Assembly (NCBI RefSeq): GCF_023634765.1 | Contig: NZ_JAMLFX010000001.1 | Location: 1,125,447 to 1,169,303, forward strand | Source of the DNA: Pseudomonas sp. AKS31 | Lineage (GTDB): Bacteria > Pseudomonadota > Gammaproteobacteria > Pseudomonadales > Pseudomonadaceae | Direction of reading: 5' to 3' | DNA: 43,857 nt | In this document: positions 25,434 through 36,106 of the stretch, piece after piece | Layout: each line of letters starts with the position of its first letter | Numbering within the stretch: the first letter of the stretch is position 1 | Translations under genes and position numbers: made by a program | The notes under the pieces: generated by a model | Databases searched by the model: none | Seen by the model: the letters and a program-made list of their open reading frames with translations, nothing else | What the model was told of the DNA's origin: nothing

Positions 25434-26369
25434 AATGGACGATTTGCGCCACTTTTCGATAGGCAATTTGGTGAGCGCAAACCCGCTGAGCAAAACCGCC
25501 GAATAGATCATCAGCTCCCGGGACAGGGTTTGCCCCTCGTACCAGGCGCCGATGATCACGGCGAACACCGGGAAAATGATAAACACGAACGACAGAATGA
25601 TCGGGCTCAAGCGTTTAAGCAGCAAAAAGTAAACGATGAATCCACCGACCGACGCCACCAGCCCAAGGTAAAACAGCGCAGCCCAGGAGCGTACGCTGAC
25701 GTCCCTGAACACCGGCGCCTCAACGCTCAAACCGACAATAAATAACATCAGCCCGGCGATACCGATCGGCAGGGTGTTGTAGGTGATCACGCTGATGGCG
25801 CTGCCGTGTTTCTTTGTCACCACGTAACACAGCGCGTGCATTACCGCCGCACATAGAATCGCCAGCACCCCAAGCCATTCGGCCTGATCCAGGTGCAGAC
25901 CCTGGCTGCGAATAATCATGAACAGACTGCCAAAGCCGATGGCGATGCCGAGTATTTGCGACGGGTAGATTTTCTCGCGCAGAAACAGCGCGCAAAACAA
26001 CAGGATAAACACCGGCATGCAACTGAACAGCAGCGCTGTCAGGCCCGACGAAACGTGCACTTCACCGTAGTTGAGCAGGTAGTAGGGCAGGCTGAAATAT
26101 GACAGCGTGACGAACACGAAGAACCCGCGACTTTGCCGCGGAAACAATAGCGGTTCCTTGCGCAACAGCGCAAAGCTCAGAAACAGCGGAAAAGCGATCA
26201 GAAAGCGCAACCCGGCGGCCGTCAACGGCGGCACGCTTTCCACTGCAATCTTGATCCCCAGCCACGTCGTGCCCCAACTCAGACAGACGATCAGAAACAG
26301 CGTGCTGGTGATCAATCCGGCGAGCCAGGGTTTGCTGATGTGCATCGGTGTGCTGACGGCGGTCGACAT
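25431..26369 (-). CDS. DMT superfamily (EamA) transporter
   Basis: 312 residues with ten hydrophobic segments arranged as two EamA repeats (about 15-145 and 160-305). The first repeat has LSWGTTWLGIKIAVESVPPL and GLRFLIAFPLFL, the second ALFYLGLVASVGGFIVYFLLL. Such proteins mostly export amino acids or other small metabolites. The stop codon TAG belongs to the flanking family-B repeat (complement of 25431-25433), so the native end of the gene was probably altered by repeat insertion or has been co-opted. Divergent from the MocR-type regulator with 90 bp between, a common regulator-exporter pairing. Substrate unknown. Confidence 0.9.
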   Translation of the reverse strand: MSTAVSTPMHISKPWLAGLITSTLFLIVCLSWGTTWLGIKIAVESVPPLTAAGLRFLIAFPLFLSFALLRKEPLLFPRQSRGFFVFVTLSYFSLPYYLLNYGEVHVSSGLTALLFSCMPVFILLFCALFLREKIYPSQILGIAIGFGSLFMIIRSQGLHLDQAEWLGVLAILCAAVMHALCYVVTKKHGSAISVITYNTLPIGIAGLMLFIVGLSVEAPVFRDVSVRSWAALFYLGLVASVGGFIVYFLLLKRLSPIILSFVFIIFPVFAVIIGAWYEGQTLSRELMIYSAVLLSGFALTKLPIEKWRKSSI

Positions 26370-26391
26370 GTGGCGTACTCCGAACGGTGGA

Positions 26392-26433
26392 ATTGACCTG
26401 ATCGCGGAAACGGTCTATTTCTGATTGAACCTG
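26392..26433. promoter_or_regulatory. Direct repeats and candidate promoter in the MocR-DMT intergenic region
   Basis: ATTGACCTG (26392-26400) recurs as ATTGAACCTG (26424-26433), starts 32 bp apart, about three helical turns. MocR regulators often bind direct repeats. A sigma-70-like pair, TTGACC at 26393 and TATTTC at 26416 with a 17-base spacer, points toward the MocR gene. Confidence 0.4.
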
Positions 26434-26459
26434 TTTTAAGCACGCTATTCGGGGCGAGA

Positions 26460-27869
26460 ATGACTGTCAAAGTAAGTATTGCCATGGTGTCAATTCTCCG
26501 CGACGGCCTCGCCAATGGCGTTGGCGTGAAGTACAAACGCCTGGCGGACGCGGTCTCGCAGGCCATTGAGGAGGGTGTGATTGAGGCGGGATGCAAGTTG
26601 CCGCCGCACCGGCTGCTGGCCGACAGCCTCGGGGTGACCATCGGTACGATCAGCCGTGCCTACGGTGAATTGGAGCGGGTGGGATTGGTTGTCGCCCGCG
26701 TCGGAGATGGCACTTATGTGTGTCAGCGCGGGATGGAACGGCCGCAGGACAAAGGCTTTCGTAATGTCAGCGATGAGCCGTCGGCCTGTTTCGACATGAG
26801 CCGCAATCAACCGATCCCGGCGCAGGAAGCGGCATTCATGAGTCAGAGCCTGCAGGAATTGGCCAGTGATCCTCGGGTGTTGCAGCAATTGACCGGGTAC
26901 ACCGCAGAGGGCGGTCTGGCCCGGCACCGATTGGCCGGGGCAGTCTGGTTGCAGCATGCGACGTATGTCCCGCACGCTGACCAGGTGTTATGCGTCAACG
27001 GCGGCCAGCATGGTCTGTTGTGCACATTGATGGGCTTGCTCAAGGCCGGCGACACCGTTGTGACCGAGCATCTGTCCTACCCGGGATTGATCGGCGTCGC
27101 ACGCCAGCTCGGGATAAAACTCATTGGCGCGGCGATGGATGACGAAGGGCTTTTACCGTCGGCGCTGGAGGATATCTGCCGTCAGCATCGTGTTTCTGCG
27201 CTGTATTGCACGCCGACGATCCAGAATCCTACGGCCGCCGTGATGTCGATCCCACGGCGCGAGGCGATTGCCGAAATCTGCCGCCAGCACAATCTGCTGA
27301 TCATCGAAGACGAAGCCCATGCGGTGCTGGATCGCCAGCGCCCATTACCGCTGAGTTATTTCGCACCGGAGCGCGCGGTATTGATCGGCAGCCTCAGCAA
27401 GGCTGTTTCGGCGGGGTTGCGCGTCGGTTATCTGCATGCACCGCAAGCGTTGATCGGGCGTTTGAGTGCCGCCATTCGTGCAACGTGCTGGATGGCCAAT
27501 CCGTTATCGATGGAAGTGGCCAGTCTGTGGATCGAAAGCGGCATGGCCGAGCGTTTGCTGGATGAGCAGATCAGCGAGATCGCTCGGCGCAAGGCCTTGG
27601 TGGCACCCTTGCTGCAGGGTTTGAACTACAAGACTCACCCTTACAGTCCGCATTTCTGGGTGGAAGTGCCCGAGCTGTGGCGGGCGTCGCAGATTGCGGC
27701 GGAGTTGAAAGAGAATAACTATCTGGTGGCCACCGCTGAGGCGTTTGCGGTGGGGCATGCTGCGGTGCCGCAATTTATTCGGGTGAGTGTGTGTAATTCG
27801 GTGGGGGATGACGGGTTGTTGCTTGGCGGCTTTGAAGCTTTGGCCAAGGCATTAACAGACACCGTGTGA
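26460..27869 (+). CDS. MocR-type (GntR-HTH plus aminotransferase domain) regulator
   Basis: 469 residues. The N-terminal GntR winged helix (about 20-85) includes RLADAVSQAIEEGVIEAG and LADSLGVTIGTISRAYGELE. The rest is a fold-type I aminotransferase-like domain, with the pyridoxal-phosphate lysine at K314 in IGSLSKAVSAGLRVGYL and the preceding IIEDEAHAVL segment. MocR proteins sense an amino acid or vitamin through PLP. Here the divergent EamA exporter suggests control of metabolite export. ATG 26460 is used; an in-frame ATG at 26484 is an alternative that would still leave the whole DNA-binding domain. Followed by a family-C repeat. Confidence 0.93.
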   Translation: MTVKVSIAMVSILRDGLANGVGVKYKRLADAVSQAIEEGVIEAGCKLPPHRLLADSLGVTIGTISRAYGELERVGLVVARVGDGTYVCQRGMERPQDKGFRNVSDEPSACFDMSRNQPIPAQEAAFMSQSLQELASDPRVLQQLTGYTAEGGLARHRLAGAVWLQHATYVPHADQVLCVNGGQHGLLCTLMGLLKAGDTVVTEHLSYPGLIGVARQLGIKLIGAAMDDEGLLPSALEDICRQHRVSALYCTPTIQNPTAAVMSIPRREAIAEICRQHNLLIIEDEAHAVLDRQRPLPLSYFAPERAVLIGSLSKAVSAGLRVGYLHAPQALIGRLSAAIRATCWMANPLSMEVASLWIESGMAERLLDEQISEIARRKALVAPLLQGLNYKTHPYSPHFWVEVPELWRASQIAAELKENNYLVATAEAFAVGHAAVPQFIRVSVCNSVGDDGLLLGGFEALAKALTDTV

Positions 27870-27874
27870 TCGTT

Positions 27875-27967
27875 CATCGCGGGCAAGCCCGCTCCCACAG
27901 GTTTATCAGGTGTTTGCGAAACTCACATTCACAACAAATCCCTGTGGGAGCTGGCTTGCCAGCGATG
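27875..27967. repeat. REP doublet, family C, unequal arms
   Basis: Left arm 27875-27901 has the GCGGGCAAGCCCGCTCCCAC version and the right arm 27941-27967 the GGGAGCTGGCTTGCCAGCG version. The outer bases pair, while the inner palindromes differ. It lies between the convergent MocR and ppsR genes. Confidence 0.88.
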
Positions 27968-27988
27968 CCGTCAGCCAGGACACCGCAA

Positions 27989-28807
27989 CTACTTGAACCG
28001 CCGCTCCACACCTTTCTCCACCAGAATCTTCGCCGAAATCTCTTCCACCGAAAAATGCGTGGAATTGATGTGCGGGATGTTCTCGCGGCGGAACAGGTTT
28101 TCCACTTCGCGCACTTCGAATTCGCACTGGGCGTAGCTCGAATAACGGCTGTTGGGCTTGCGCTCGTTGCGGATCGCGGTGAGACGGTCGGGGTCGATGG
28201 TCAGGCCGAACAGCTTGTGCTGATGGGCGCGCAGTGCCGTCGGCAGGGTCAGGCGTTCCATGTCGTCTTCGGTCAGCGGGTAGTTGGCCGCGCGGATGCC
28301 GAACTGCATGGCCATGTACAGACACGTCGGCGTTTTGCCGCATCGCGACACGCCCACTAGTATCAGGTCGGCTTTGTCGTAATAGTGGGTGCGCGCGCCG
28401 TCATCGTTATCGAGCGCGAAGTTCACCGCCTCGATCCGCTCCATGTAATTTGAGTTGTGCCCGATCGAGTGCGACTTGCCGACGGTGTAGGAAGAATGCT
28501 CGGTCAGTTCCTGCTCGAGCGGGGCGAGGAAGGTAGAGAAAATGTCGATCATGAAACCATTGGAGGTTGCGAGAATCTCACGGATGTCCTGATTGACGAT
28601 GGTGTCGAAGATGATCGGGCGAAAGCCGTCGGTTTCAGCGGCTTTGTTGATTTGTTGTACCATGGCCCGCGCTTTTTCAACGCTGTCGATGTACGGTCGC
28701 GTGAATTTGCTGAAGGTAATGTTTTCGAACTGCGCCAGAAGGCTTTGCCCCAGGGTTTCGGCAGTGATGCCGGTGCCATCGGAGATGAAGAAAGCAGATC
28801 GTTTCAT
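27989..28807 (-). CDS. ppsR: PEP synthase regulatory protein PpsR (bifunctional kinase/pyrophosphorylase)
   Basis: 272 residues from ATG 28807 ([18 protein letters not shown]). A longer reading from 28873 crosses the promoter region and is rejected. It belongs to the DUF299 family. It inactivates PEP synthase by ADP-dependent phosphorylation of a threonine next to the catalytic histidine and reactivates it by phosphate-dependent dephosphorylation. The P-loop GVSRCGKT is at 152-159. The family hallmark [10 protein letters not shown] lies at 9-18, and the conserved histidine region [20 protein letters not shown] at 111-130. It is divergent from its target ppsA, which confirms the assignment. 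Confidence 0.96.
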   Translation of the reverse strand: MKRSAFFISDGTGITAETLGQSLLAQFENITFSKFTRPYIDSVEKARAMVQQINKAAETDGFRPIIFDTIVNQDIREILATSNGFMIDIFSTFLAPLEQELTEHSSYTVGKSHSIGHNSNYMERIEAVNFALDNDDGARTHYYDKADLILVGVSRCGKTPTCLYMAMQFGIRAANYPLTEDDMERLTLPTALRAHQHKLFGLTIDPDRLTAIRNERKPNSRYSSYAQCEFEVREVENLFRRENIPHINSTHFSVEEISAKILVEKGVERRFK

Positions 28808-28821
28808 TTGCACCTTGGGCC

Positions 28822-28850
28822 TTAAGCTAATGAGCATTTCTGGATATGAT
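28822..28850 (+). promoter_or_regulatory. Candidate sigma-70 promoter for ppsA
   Basis: TTAAGC (28822-28827), 17-base spacer, TATGAT (28845-28850). The -10 matches at five of six positions, the -35 only at about three. Leader length to the ppsA start would be about 125 bases. Confidence 0.3.
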
Positions 28851-28981
28851 AGGCGCGATTTGTCGGCCGCCATTGGCCCGCATTCTCACTTATTTTCCAG
28901 GTCCAGGCCATACAACCGGCCAAGGCTCCCCCGGGCCGCCGGTTTCTGAGCTTTTCCAACACAGTTAGTGGAGAGATCACC

Positions 28982-31357
<2,376 letters not shown>

Positions 31358-31409
31358 TCAATAGTGAACGGCCCGTTCCCTCTTTGGGGCGGGCCTTGAG
31401 ATTCAAGTA

Positions 31410-31441
31410 GGGCGGGCTCCTGTAGATGCCGCCCTTTTTTG
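31410..31441 (+). terminator. Intrinsic terminator after ppsA
   Basis: Stem GGGCGG (31410-31415) / CCGCCC (31429-31434) with a 13-base loop, directly followed by TTTTTTG. It ends the ppsA transcript just before the hydrolase gene. Confidence 0.75.
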
Positions 31442-31453
31442 TGCAAGAGCATT

Positions 31454-32443
31454 ATGCAAAGCAGCAGCAACCTATTTCCTGTCGCCCTGATCAGCGCCGA
31501 ACGGCGTGGTGATCTGAGCGAAGACGTGTATCGCTTGAAACCCGGCAACAGTCCCGACTGGTCCGTGGAAATCGCTGTGACCCGTTTGGGCATGGCCGAT
31601 GACTCGACGCCTCGCGGTGTGCCGGTGATCTTGCTGCACGGCAGTTTCTCCAATCGACGCTTCTGGTTTTCACCCAAAGGCCTGGGCTTGGGCGCGTATA
31701 TGACGCGCCTGGGGTTCGACGTGTGGATTCCGGAGATGCGCGGCCACGGCTTGTCGGCGCGCAACGAAGAATACCGACGCAACCGTGTCGCCGACTATGC
31801 CCGCTACGATCTCCCGGCGATTGCCGCGTTCGTGCGTGAGCAGAGCGGTCAGGTGCCGCACTGGATCGGCCATTCGCTGGGCGGCATCACCCTGGCGGCG
31901 GCGCTCGGTGGCGAATACCTTGGCGAGCCTGCCGTGGCGTCGGCAGCGTTTTTCGGCACCCAGGTCAGCCGCACCTACTGGCCGCTGAAAATCCCGCCGG
32001 TGGAGTGGAGCGGGCGCTTCATTCTCAAGCGCTTTGCGCAATTGTCGGGTTCGCGTCTCAAACGTGGCCCGGAAGATGAGCCGATCGGTCTGGCGCTGGA
32101 AAGCATGCGCTGGTACGGCTTGTTCGGCCGTTTTGGCGACAAGGACAAGGATTGGTGGGCGGGGCTGGCCGATGTGCGAGTGCCAGTGCTGGCGGTCAGT
32201 GCAGCAGGCGATCATCAGGATCCGGCCTGGGCCTGTCGCAAGTTGTTCGAGCAGATCGGTTCGGAGCACAAGCAATTCATCAATCTGGGGCGTGAGCAGG
32301 GCTTCAACGATAATTTCGGCCATGTCGAGATGCTGGTGAGCAAAGCGGCGCAGACTGAGGTGTGGCCATTGGTGGCGCGTTGGTTGAACGATCAGCACAC
32401 GCCGTTGCTGGGCGAGAAGCCGGACCTGGCCGCTGCGGTCTGA
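31454..32443 (+). CDS. Alpha/beta hydrolase
   Basis: 329 residues from ATG 31454. The nucleophile elbow is GHSLGG with S141. The oxyanion-hole region is VILLHGSFSNRRFW. The acid is likely the aspartate in AVSAAGDHQDPAW and the base the histidine in FGHVEMLV. The FWFSPKGLGLGAYMTRLGFD segment and the RGHGLSARNEE segment suggest a lipase/esterase-like member acting on a hydrophobic ester. No clear signal peptide or membrane helix. It stands at the position I recall for the esterase gene PA1771 of P. aeruginosa. Only weak ribosome-binding sequence (AAGAGC) is present. A small GCCCT/AGGGC hairpin follows the stop. Confidence 0.88.
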   Translation: MQSSSNLFPVALISAERRGDLSEDVYRLKPGNSPDWSVEIAVTRLGMADDSTPRGVPVILLHGSFSNRRFWFSPKGLGLGAYMTRLGFDVWIPEMRGHGLSARNEEYRRNRVADYARYDLPAIAAFVREQSGQVPHWIGHSLGGITLAAALGGEYLGEPAVASAAFFGTQVSRTYWPLKIPPVEWSGRFILKRFAQLSGSRLKRGPEDEPIGLALESMRWYGLFGRFGDKDKDWWAGLADVRVPVLAVSAAGDHQDPAWACRKLFEQIGSEHKQFINLGREQGFNDNFGHVEMLVSKAAQTEVWPLVARWLNDQHTPLLGEKPDLAAAV

Positions 32444-32450
32444 GAAGGAA

Positions 32451-32464
32451 GCCCTGAGAAGGGC
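32451..32464 (+). terminator. Weak hairpin after the hydrolase gene
   Basis: GCCCT-GAGA-AGGGC with a tetraloop, followed by ATTTCGTT. Short stem and poor T-tract. The rest of the 226-bp gap to rraA shows nothing clear beyond the ribosome binding site CAGGAG before the rraA start. Confidence 0.4.
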
Positions 32465-32669
32465 ATTTCGTTCGGGTTGGCTTGCGGCTAAGATATGACG
32501 CGTTGTGCGGTTCTGGTCATTTTTGGTGGCTGTTTAGCTATTACGTTTCAGGGTTTGTTCAGGTTCGTTCAGCGACCATGGGATGGACTAAGGTAAACAG
32601 CGACCGCCGGAGATCGTCTCAAAAGAATGCGTCATCCTTGATCGTCTTCCTTGTTACAGGAGTTTTTCG

Positions 32670-33161
32670 ATGAACCATTACCTTACGCCTGACCTGTGCG
32701 ACGCCTATCCGGAGCTGGTGCAGGTGCTGGAACCGATGTTCAGCAATTTCGGTGGCCGTGATTCCTTCGGCGGCGAAATCGTGACCATCAAATGCTTCGA
32801 AGACAACTCACTGGTCAAGGAACAGGCTGAGCTCAAGGGCAACGGCAAGGTACTGGTCGTCGATGGCGGCGGTTCCCTGCGTCGCGCGCTGCTGGGCGAC
32901 CTGATCGCCGAGAAAGCCGCTAAAAACGGTTGGGAAGGGCTGGTGATCTACGGCTGCATCCGTGACGTCGACGTCATTGCCCAGACCGATCTGGGCGTGC
33001 AGGCGCTGGCCAGCCACCCGATGAAAACCGAAAAACGCGGCATTGGTGACCTTAACGTCCCGGTGACGTTTGCCGGCGTGACATTTTACCCGGGCCACTA
33101 CATTTATGCGGACAACAACGGCGTGATCGTCTCGCCAAGCCCGCTGCAGATGCCTGAATAA
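32670..33161 (+). CDS. rraA: RraA family protein (RNase E inhibitor-like)
   Basis: 163 residues, the standard RraA size, from ATG 32670 with CAGGAG upstream. RraA in E. coli binds RNase E and lowers its activity. Some relatives are 4-hydroxy-4-methyl-2-oxoglutarate/oxaloacetate aldolases with the same trimeric fold. Visible motifs are [37 protein letters not shown] and [12 protein letters not shown], where G-x-x-R-A-x-x-G-D and the later arginine-aspartate pair also form the aldolase site. The RNase role here is therefore not certain. 22 bp before cmaX. Confidence 0.9.
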   Translation: MNHYLTPDLCDAYPELVQVLEPMFSNFGGRDSFGGEIVTIKCFEDNSLVKEQAELKGNGKVLVVDGGGSLRRALLGDLIAEKAAKNGWEGLVIYGCIRDVDVIAQTDLGVQALASHPMKTEKRGIGDLNVPVTFAGVTFYPGHYIYADNNGVIVSPSPLQMPE

Positions 33162-33183
33162 GCTTTTCGACAAAGGGATGCGG

Positions 33184-34179
33184 ATGTTCGAGGAAGAAAA
33201 CGCGCAGTGGGGGCTGGTGCATGCCCTGGTGCTGGACGGAAAAGGCGGTGCGCGTTCGATAGCCCGGACTGAGCTCGACGATCTACAACTGCAGGCCCAT
33301 GAAAGCCTGTGGCTGCATTGGGATCGCAGCCATCCGCAGACCCAGACCTGGCTGCGCAAATCCAGCGGTCTCAACGAATTCACCTGCGATCTGCTGCTGG
33401 AAGAGAACACCCGACCGCGCCTGTTGCCGCTGCCGGATGCCCAGCTGCTGCTGTTTCTGCGCGGGGTCAATCTCAACCCGGGCGCCGAGCCGGAAGACAT
33501 GGTCTCGGTGCGGATTTTTGCTTCGGCCCAGCGGGTGATCTCCCTGCGTTTGCGCCCATTGCGCGCCACCGATGAGCTGCTGGCTCAACTGGCGGACGGC
33601 AAAGGCCCGAAAACGTCCTCAGAACTCATCCTTTATCTGGCGCAGTTCCTCACCAACAAGGTGCAGGATCTGGTCACTTGCCTCTCGGAAATCGCCGATG
33701 AGGAAGAAGAAAAGATGGATGCCGACGAACGGTATACGCCCGAGCATGGCGCCATTTTGCACATCCGTCGTCGGGCGGCCGGACTAAAGCGTTTTCTTGC
33801 ACCGCAGCGGGATATTTTCGGACAACTCACGCGGATAAAACTGCCGTGGTTTGTCGATGACGATGCCGATTACTGGAACGAACTCAACAACAGCCTGACC
33901 CGCTATCTCGAAGAACTCGAATTGACCCGAGAGCGCGTGGGGCTTGTGCTGGAGGCCGAAGACCGGCGTTTGAGCGAGCGCATGAATCGCACGATGTACC
34001 GCTTCGGGATCATCACCTGCATCTTTTTGCCGATGAGTTTCATCACCGGTCTGCTGGGCATAAACGTCGGCGGTATCCCGTTCTCCAACAGCCCTTATGG
34101 TTTCCTGATTGCCTGTCTGACGGTACTCGCCCTGGCCTTCGGTCAGTGGTGGTTATTCCGTCGTTTGCGCTGGGTGTGA
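33184..34179 (+). CDS. cmaX: CorA/ZntB family metal ion transporter CmaX
   Basis: 331 residues from ATG 33184. An ATG at 33178 directly abuts AAAGGG, leaving no spacing, so the second ATG is preferred. The long N-terminal cytoplasmic domain ends in a helix with many acidic residues (IADEEEEKMDADERY). Two membrane helices are at the C-terminus: FGIITCIFLPMSFITGLLG, then the loop INVGGIP, then FLIACLTVLALAFGQWWLF. The loop has the G-I-N form of ZntB-like members instead of the classical G-M-N of CorA. The name comes from the conserved order cmaX-cfrX-cmpX-sigX-oprF. A zinc or other divalent cation transport role is likely, but its ion is not established by the sequence. Confidence 0.9.
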   Translation: MFEEENAQWGLVHALVLDGKGGARSIARTELDDLQLQAHESLWLHWDRSHPQTQTWLRKSSGLNEFTCDLLLEENTRPRLLPLPDAQLLLFLRGVNLNPGAEPEDMVSVRIFASAQRVISLRLRPLRATDELLAQLADGKGPKTSSELILYLAQFLTNKVQDLVTCLSEIADEEEEKMDADERYTPEHGAILHIRRRAAGLKRFLAPQRDIFGQLTRIKLPWFVDDDADYWNELNNSLTRYLEELELTRERVGLVLEAEDRRLSERMNRTMYRFGIITCIFLPMSFITGLLGINVGGIPFSNSPYGFLIACLTVLALAFGQWWLFRRLRWV

Positions 34180-34242
34180 AGATGGCGCATGTGACCCGAC
34201 CAAATCTGCCCGCGTCTTTCACAGACATCACGAGAGGTGCGT

Positions 34243-34491
34243 ATGCACGATCCGTTTGAACAGTCTTTGCGCGACATGCTCAACGCTTCGCCGTCCAGCC
34301 GCGACGACGATGCGTGCCTGGGCCGCGTACTCAAAACCGCCAACCGCCAGGTTGGCGCCGGTGATCTGTTCAGCCTGCTGGGCCGTTGGCTGCCTGCGGT
34401 GATGATCGCCCTGAATAATGGATCGGCGCATGTCTCGCCGGTTTCCCGTCTTCGTAAACCTACCGCTCGTACTGCTGATAAGGCTGATTGA
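34243..34491 (+). CDS. cfrX: Small protein CfrX
   Basis: 82 residues from ATG 34243, with GAGAGG about six bases before it. GTG at 34237 overlaps that site and is less likely. Opens MHDPFEQSLRDMLNASPSS and contains a short hydrophobic segment around FSLLGRWLPAVMIAL, so it may touch the membrane. The positively charged tail ends RTADKAD. Recognised by position: P. aeruginosa has a small protein gene CfrX between cmaX and cmpX. Its stop is two bases from the cmpX start. Function unknown; co-transcription with cmpX suggests a role in envelope-stress or channel function. Confidence 0.82.
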   Translation: MHDPFEQSLRDMLNASPSSRDDDACLGRVLKTANRQVGAGDLFSLLGRWLPAVMIALNNGSAHVSPVSRLRKPTARTADKAD

Positions 34492-34493
34492 AT

Positions 34494-35318
34494 ATGGAAC
34501 TTGATCTCTGGACTCAGAGCCTCGTCACTGCAATGACTGCGTTGTGGACCAAAGTCGCCAACTTCATCCCGAACCTGTTCGGCGCACTGGTCGTGCTGCT
34601 GTTGGGTTTCGTCGTGGCCAAGCTGCTCGATACCTTGCTCTCCAAGCTGCTCGCGAAACTGGGCCTCGATCGCCTGATGGGCGGTACCGGGTTGACCAAA
34701 CTGATGTCGCGCGCAGGGTTGCAGGTTCCGATCTCGACCCTGATCGGCAAGATCGTTTACTGGTTCGTCCTGCTGATTTTTCTGGTTTCTGCAGCAGAAT
34801 CTCTTGGCCTTGAGCGAGTTTCGGCTACGCTGGATATGTTGGCGCTCTATTTGCCGAAAGTATTCGGCGCGGCGCTGGTGTTGCTGGTAGGTGTTTTGCT
34901 CGCGCAGCTGGCCAACGGGCTGGTGCGCGGGGCGGCAGAAGGCGTGGGCCTGGACTACGCTTCGGGGCTGGGGCGAATTGCGCAAGGGCTGGTGATCATC
35001 ATCAGTATCTCGGTCGCAATCAGTCAGCTTGAGGTCAAGACTGACCTGCTGAACCATGTGATCGTCATCGTTTTGATTACCGTTGGTCTGGCCGTTGCGC
35101 TGGCCATGGGTTTGGGAAGCCGGGAAATTGCCGGTCAGATTCTTGCGGGAATCTATGTGCGTGAGTTGTATCAGGTTGGGCAACAAGTGCGTGTTGGCGA
35201 GGTCGAAGGCCAGATCGAGGAGATCGGCACGGTTAAAACCACATTGCTGACCGATGAAGGTGAGCTAGTCTCACTTTCCAATCGGATCCTGCTGGAACAG
35301 CACGTGAGTAGCCGCTAA
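34494..35318 (+). CDS. cmpX: Mechanosensitive channel-like membrane protein CmpX
   Basis: 274 residues from ATG 34494. Five or so hydrophobic segments, including FIPNLFGALVVLLLGFVVA, IVYWFVLLIFLVSAA, VFGAALVLLVGVLLAQLA and HVIVIVLITVGLAVALAMG. The C-terminal GSREIAGQILAGIYVRELY plus VGEVEGQIEEIGTVKTTLLT is the small-conductance MscS-like beta domain. In P. aeruginosa and P. fluorescens CmpX affects SigX activity and membrane homeostasis. It starts two bases after cfrX and precedes sigX by 90 bp, which contain a hairpin. An acidic residue content is lacking in the pore helices, as expected. Confidence 0.93.
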   Translation: MELDLWTQSLVTAMTALWTKVANFIPNLFGALVVLLLGFVVAKLLDTLLSKLLAKLGLDRLMGGTGLTKLMSRAGLQVPISTLIGKIVYWFVLLIFLVSAAESLGLERVSATLDMLALYLPKVFGAALVLLVGVLLAQLANGLVRGAAEGVGLDYASGLGRIAQGLVIIISISVAISQLEVKTDLLNHVIVIVLITVGLAVALAMGLGSREIAGQILAGIYVRELYQVGQQVRVGEVEGQIEEIGTVKTTLLTDEGELVSLSNRILLEQHVSSR

Positions 35319-35345
35319 TCCGGCAAACCCTGCTAATGTATGCCG

Positions 35346-35375
35346 CCGCAAAACGCCAGCTGATGCTGGTTGCGG
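35346..35375 (+). other. Hairpin in the cmpX-sigX gap
   Basis: CCGCAA-(AACG)-CCAGC-TGAT-GCTGG-TTGCGG: an 11-bp two-part stem with a one-sided four-base bulge. No T-tract follows. It could be an mRNA processing or regulatory element of sigX. Confidence 0.5.
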
Positions 35376-35408
35376 TGGACATTGACCTGACTGTCGGCAC
35401 GACTTGTT

Positions 35409-35999
35409 TTGAATAAAGCCCAAACGCTATCCACGCGCTACGACCCCCGCGAGCTCTCTGATGAGGAGTTGGTCGCGCGCTCGCATACCGAGCTTTTTCA
35501 CGTAACGCGCGCCTATGAAGAACTGATGCGGCGTTACCAGCGAACATTATTTAACGTTTGTGCGAGATATCTTGGGAACGATCGCGACGCAGACGATGTC
35601 TGTCAGGAAGTCATGTTGAAGGTGCTGTATGGCCTGAAGAACTTCGAGGGGAAATCGAAGTTCAAAACGTGGCTCTACAGCATCACGTACAACGAATGTA
35701 TTACGCAGTATCGGAAGGAACGGCGAAAGCGTCGCTTGATGGACGCATTGAGTCTTGACCCCCTCGAGGAAGCGTCCGAAGAAAAGGCGCCGAAACCCGA
35801 GGAGAAGGGCGGGCTTGATCGCTGGCTGGTGTATGTGAACCCGATTGACCGCGAAATTCTGGTGCTTCGATTTGTCGCAGAGCTGGAATTTCAGGAGATC
35901 GCAGACATCATGCACATGGGTTTGAGTGCGACAAAAATGCGTTACAAACGTGCTCTAGATAAATTGCGTGAGAAATTTGCAGGCATTGCTGAAACTTAG
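35409..35999 (+). CDS. sigX: ECF sigma factor SigX
   Basis: 196 residues. Region 2 (about 35-105) includes RYQRTLFNVCARYLGNDRDA, VCQEVMLKVLYGLKNFEGKS and FKTWLYSITYNECITQYR. Region 4 (about 140-190) includes PIDREILVLRFVAELEFQEI and HMGLSATKMRYKRALDKLRE. SigX controls oprF and membrane fatty-acid genes in Pseudomonas. The start codon is TTG 35409: the resulting MNKAQTLSTRYDPRELSDEE matches SigX N-termini I know, and no upstream ATG is in frame. Only a poor ribosome binding site is visible, suggesting low translation. oprF follows after 107 bp containing an inverted repeat. Confidence 0.95.
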   Translation: MNKAQTLSTRYDPRELSDEELVARSHTELFHVTRAYEELMRRYQRTLFNVCARYLGNDRDADDVCQEVMLKVLYGLKNFEGKSKFKTWLYSITYNECITQYRKERRKRRLMDALSLDPLEEASEEKAPKPEEKGGLDRWLVYVNPIDREILVLRFVAELEFQEIADIMHMGLSATKMRYKRALDKLREKFAGIAET

Positions 36000-36025
36000 T
36001 TCAGCGCAAATATCTCTTACGTGTA

Positions 36026-36047
36026 GGCAAGTTCTGATAGACTTGCC
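36026..36047 (+). other. Inverted repeat upstream of oprF
   Basis: GGCAAGT (36026-36032) and ACTTGCC (36041-36047), eight bases apart, in the sigX-oprF gap. Its GC-rich 7-bp stem without a T-tract could be a weak sigX terminator or an operator. The gap also carries the oprF promoter region, which I could not resolve. Confidence 0.5.
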
Positions 36048-36106
36048 GCCGAGTTGTCCCCCGGTTTGCGGGACTGCTTCACAATCACCAGATGGGGATT
36101 TAACGG

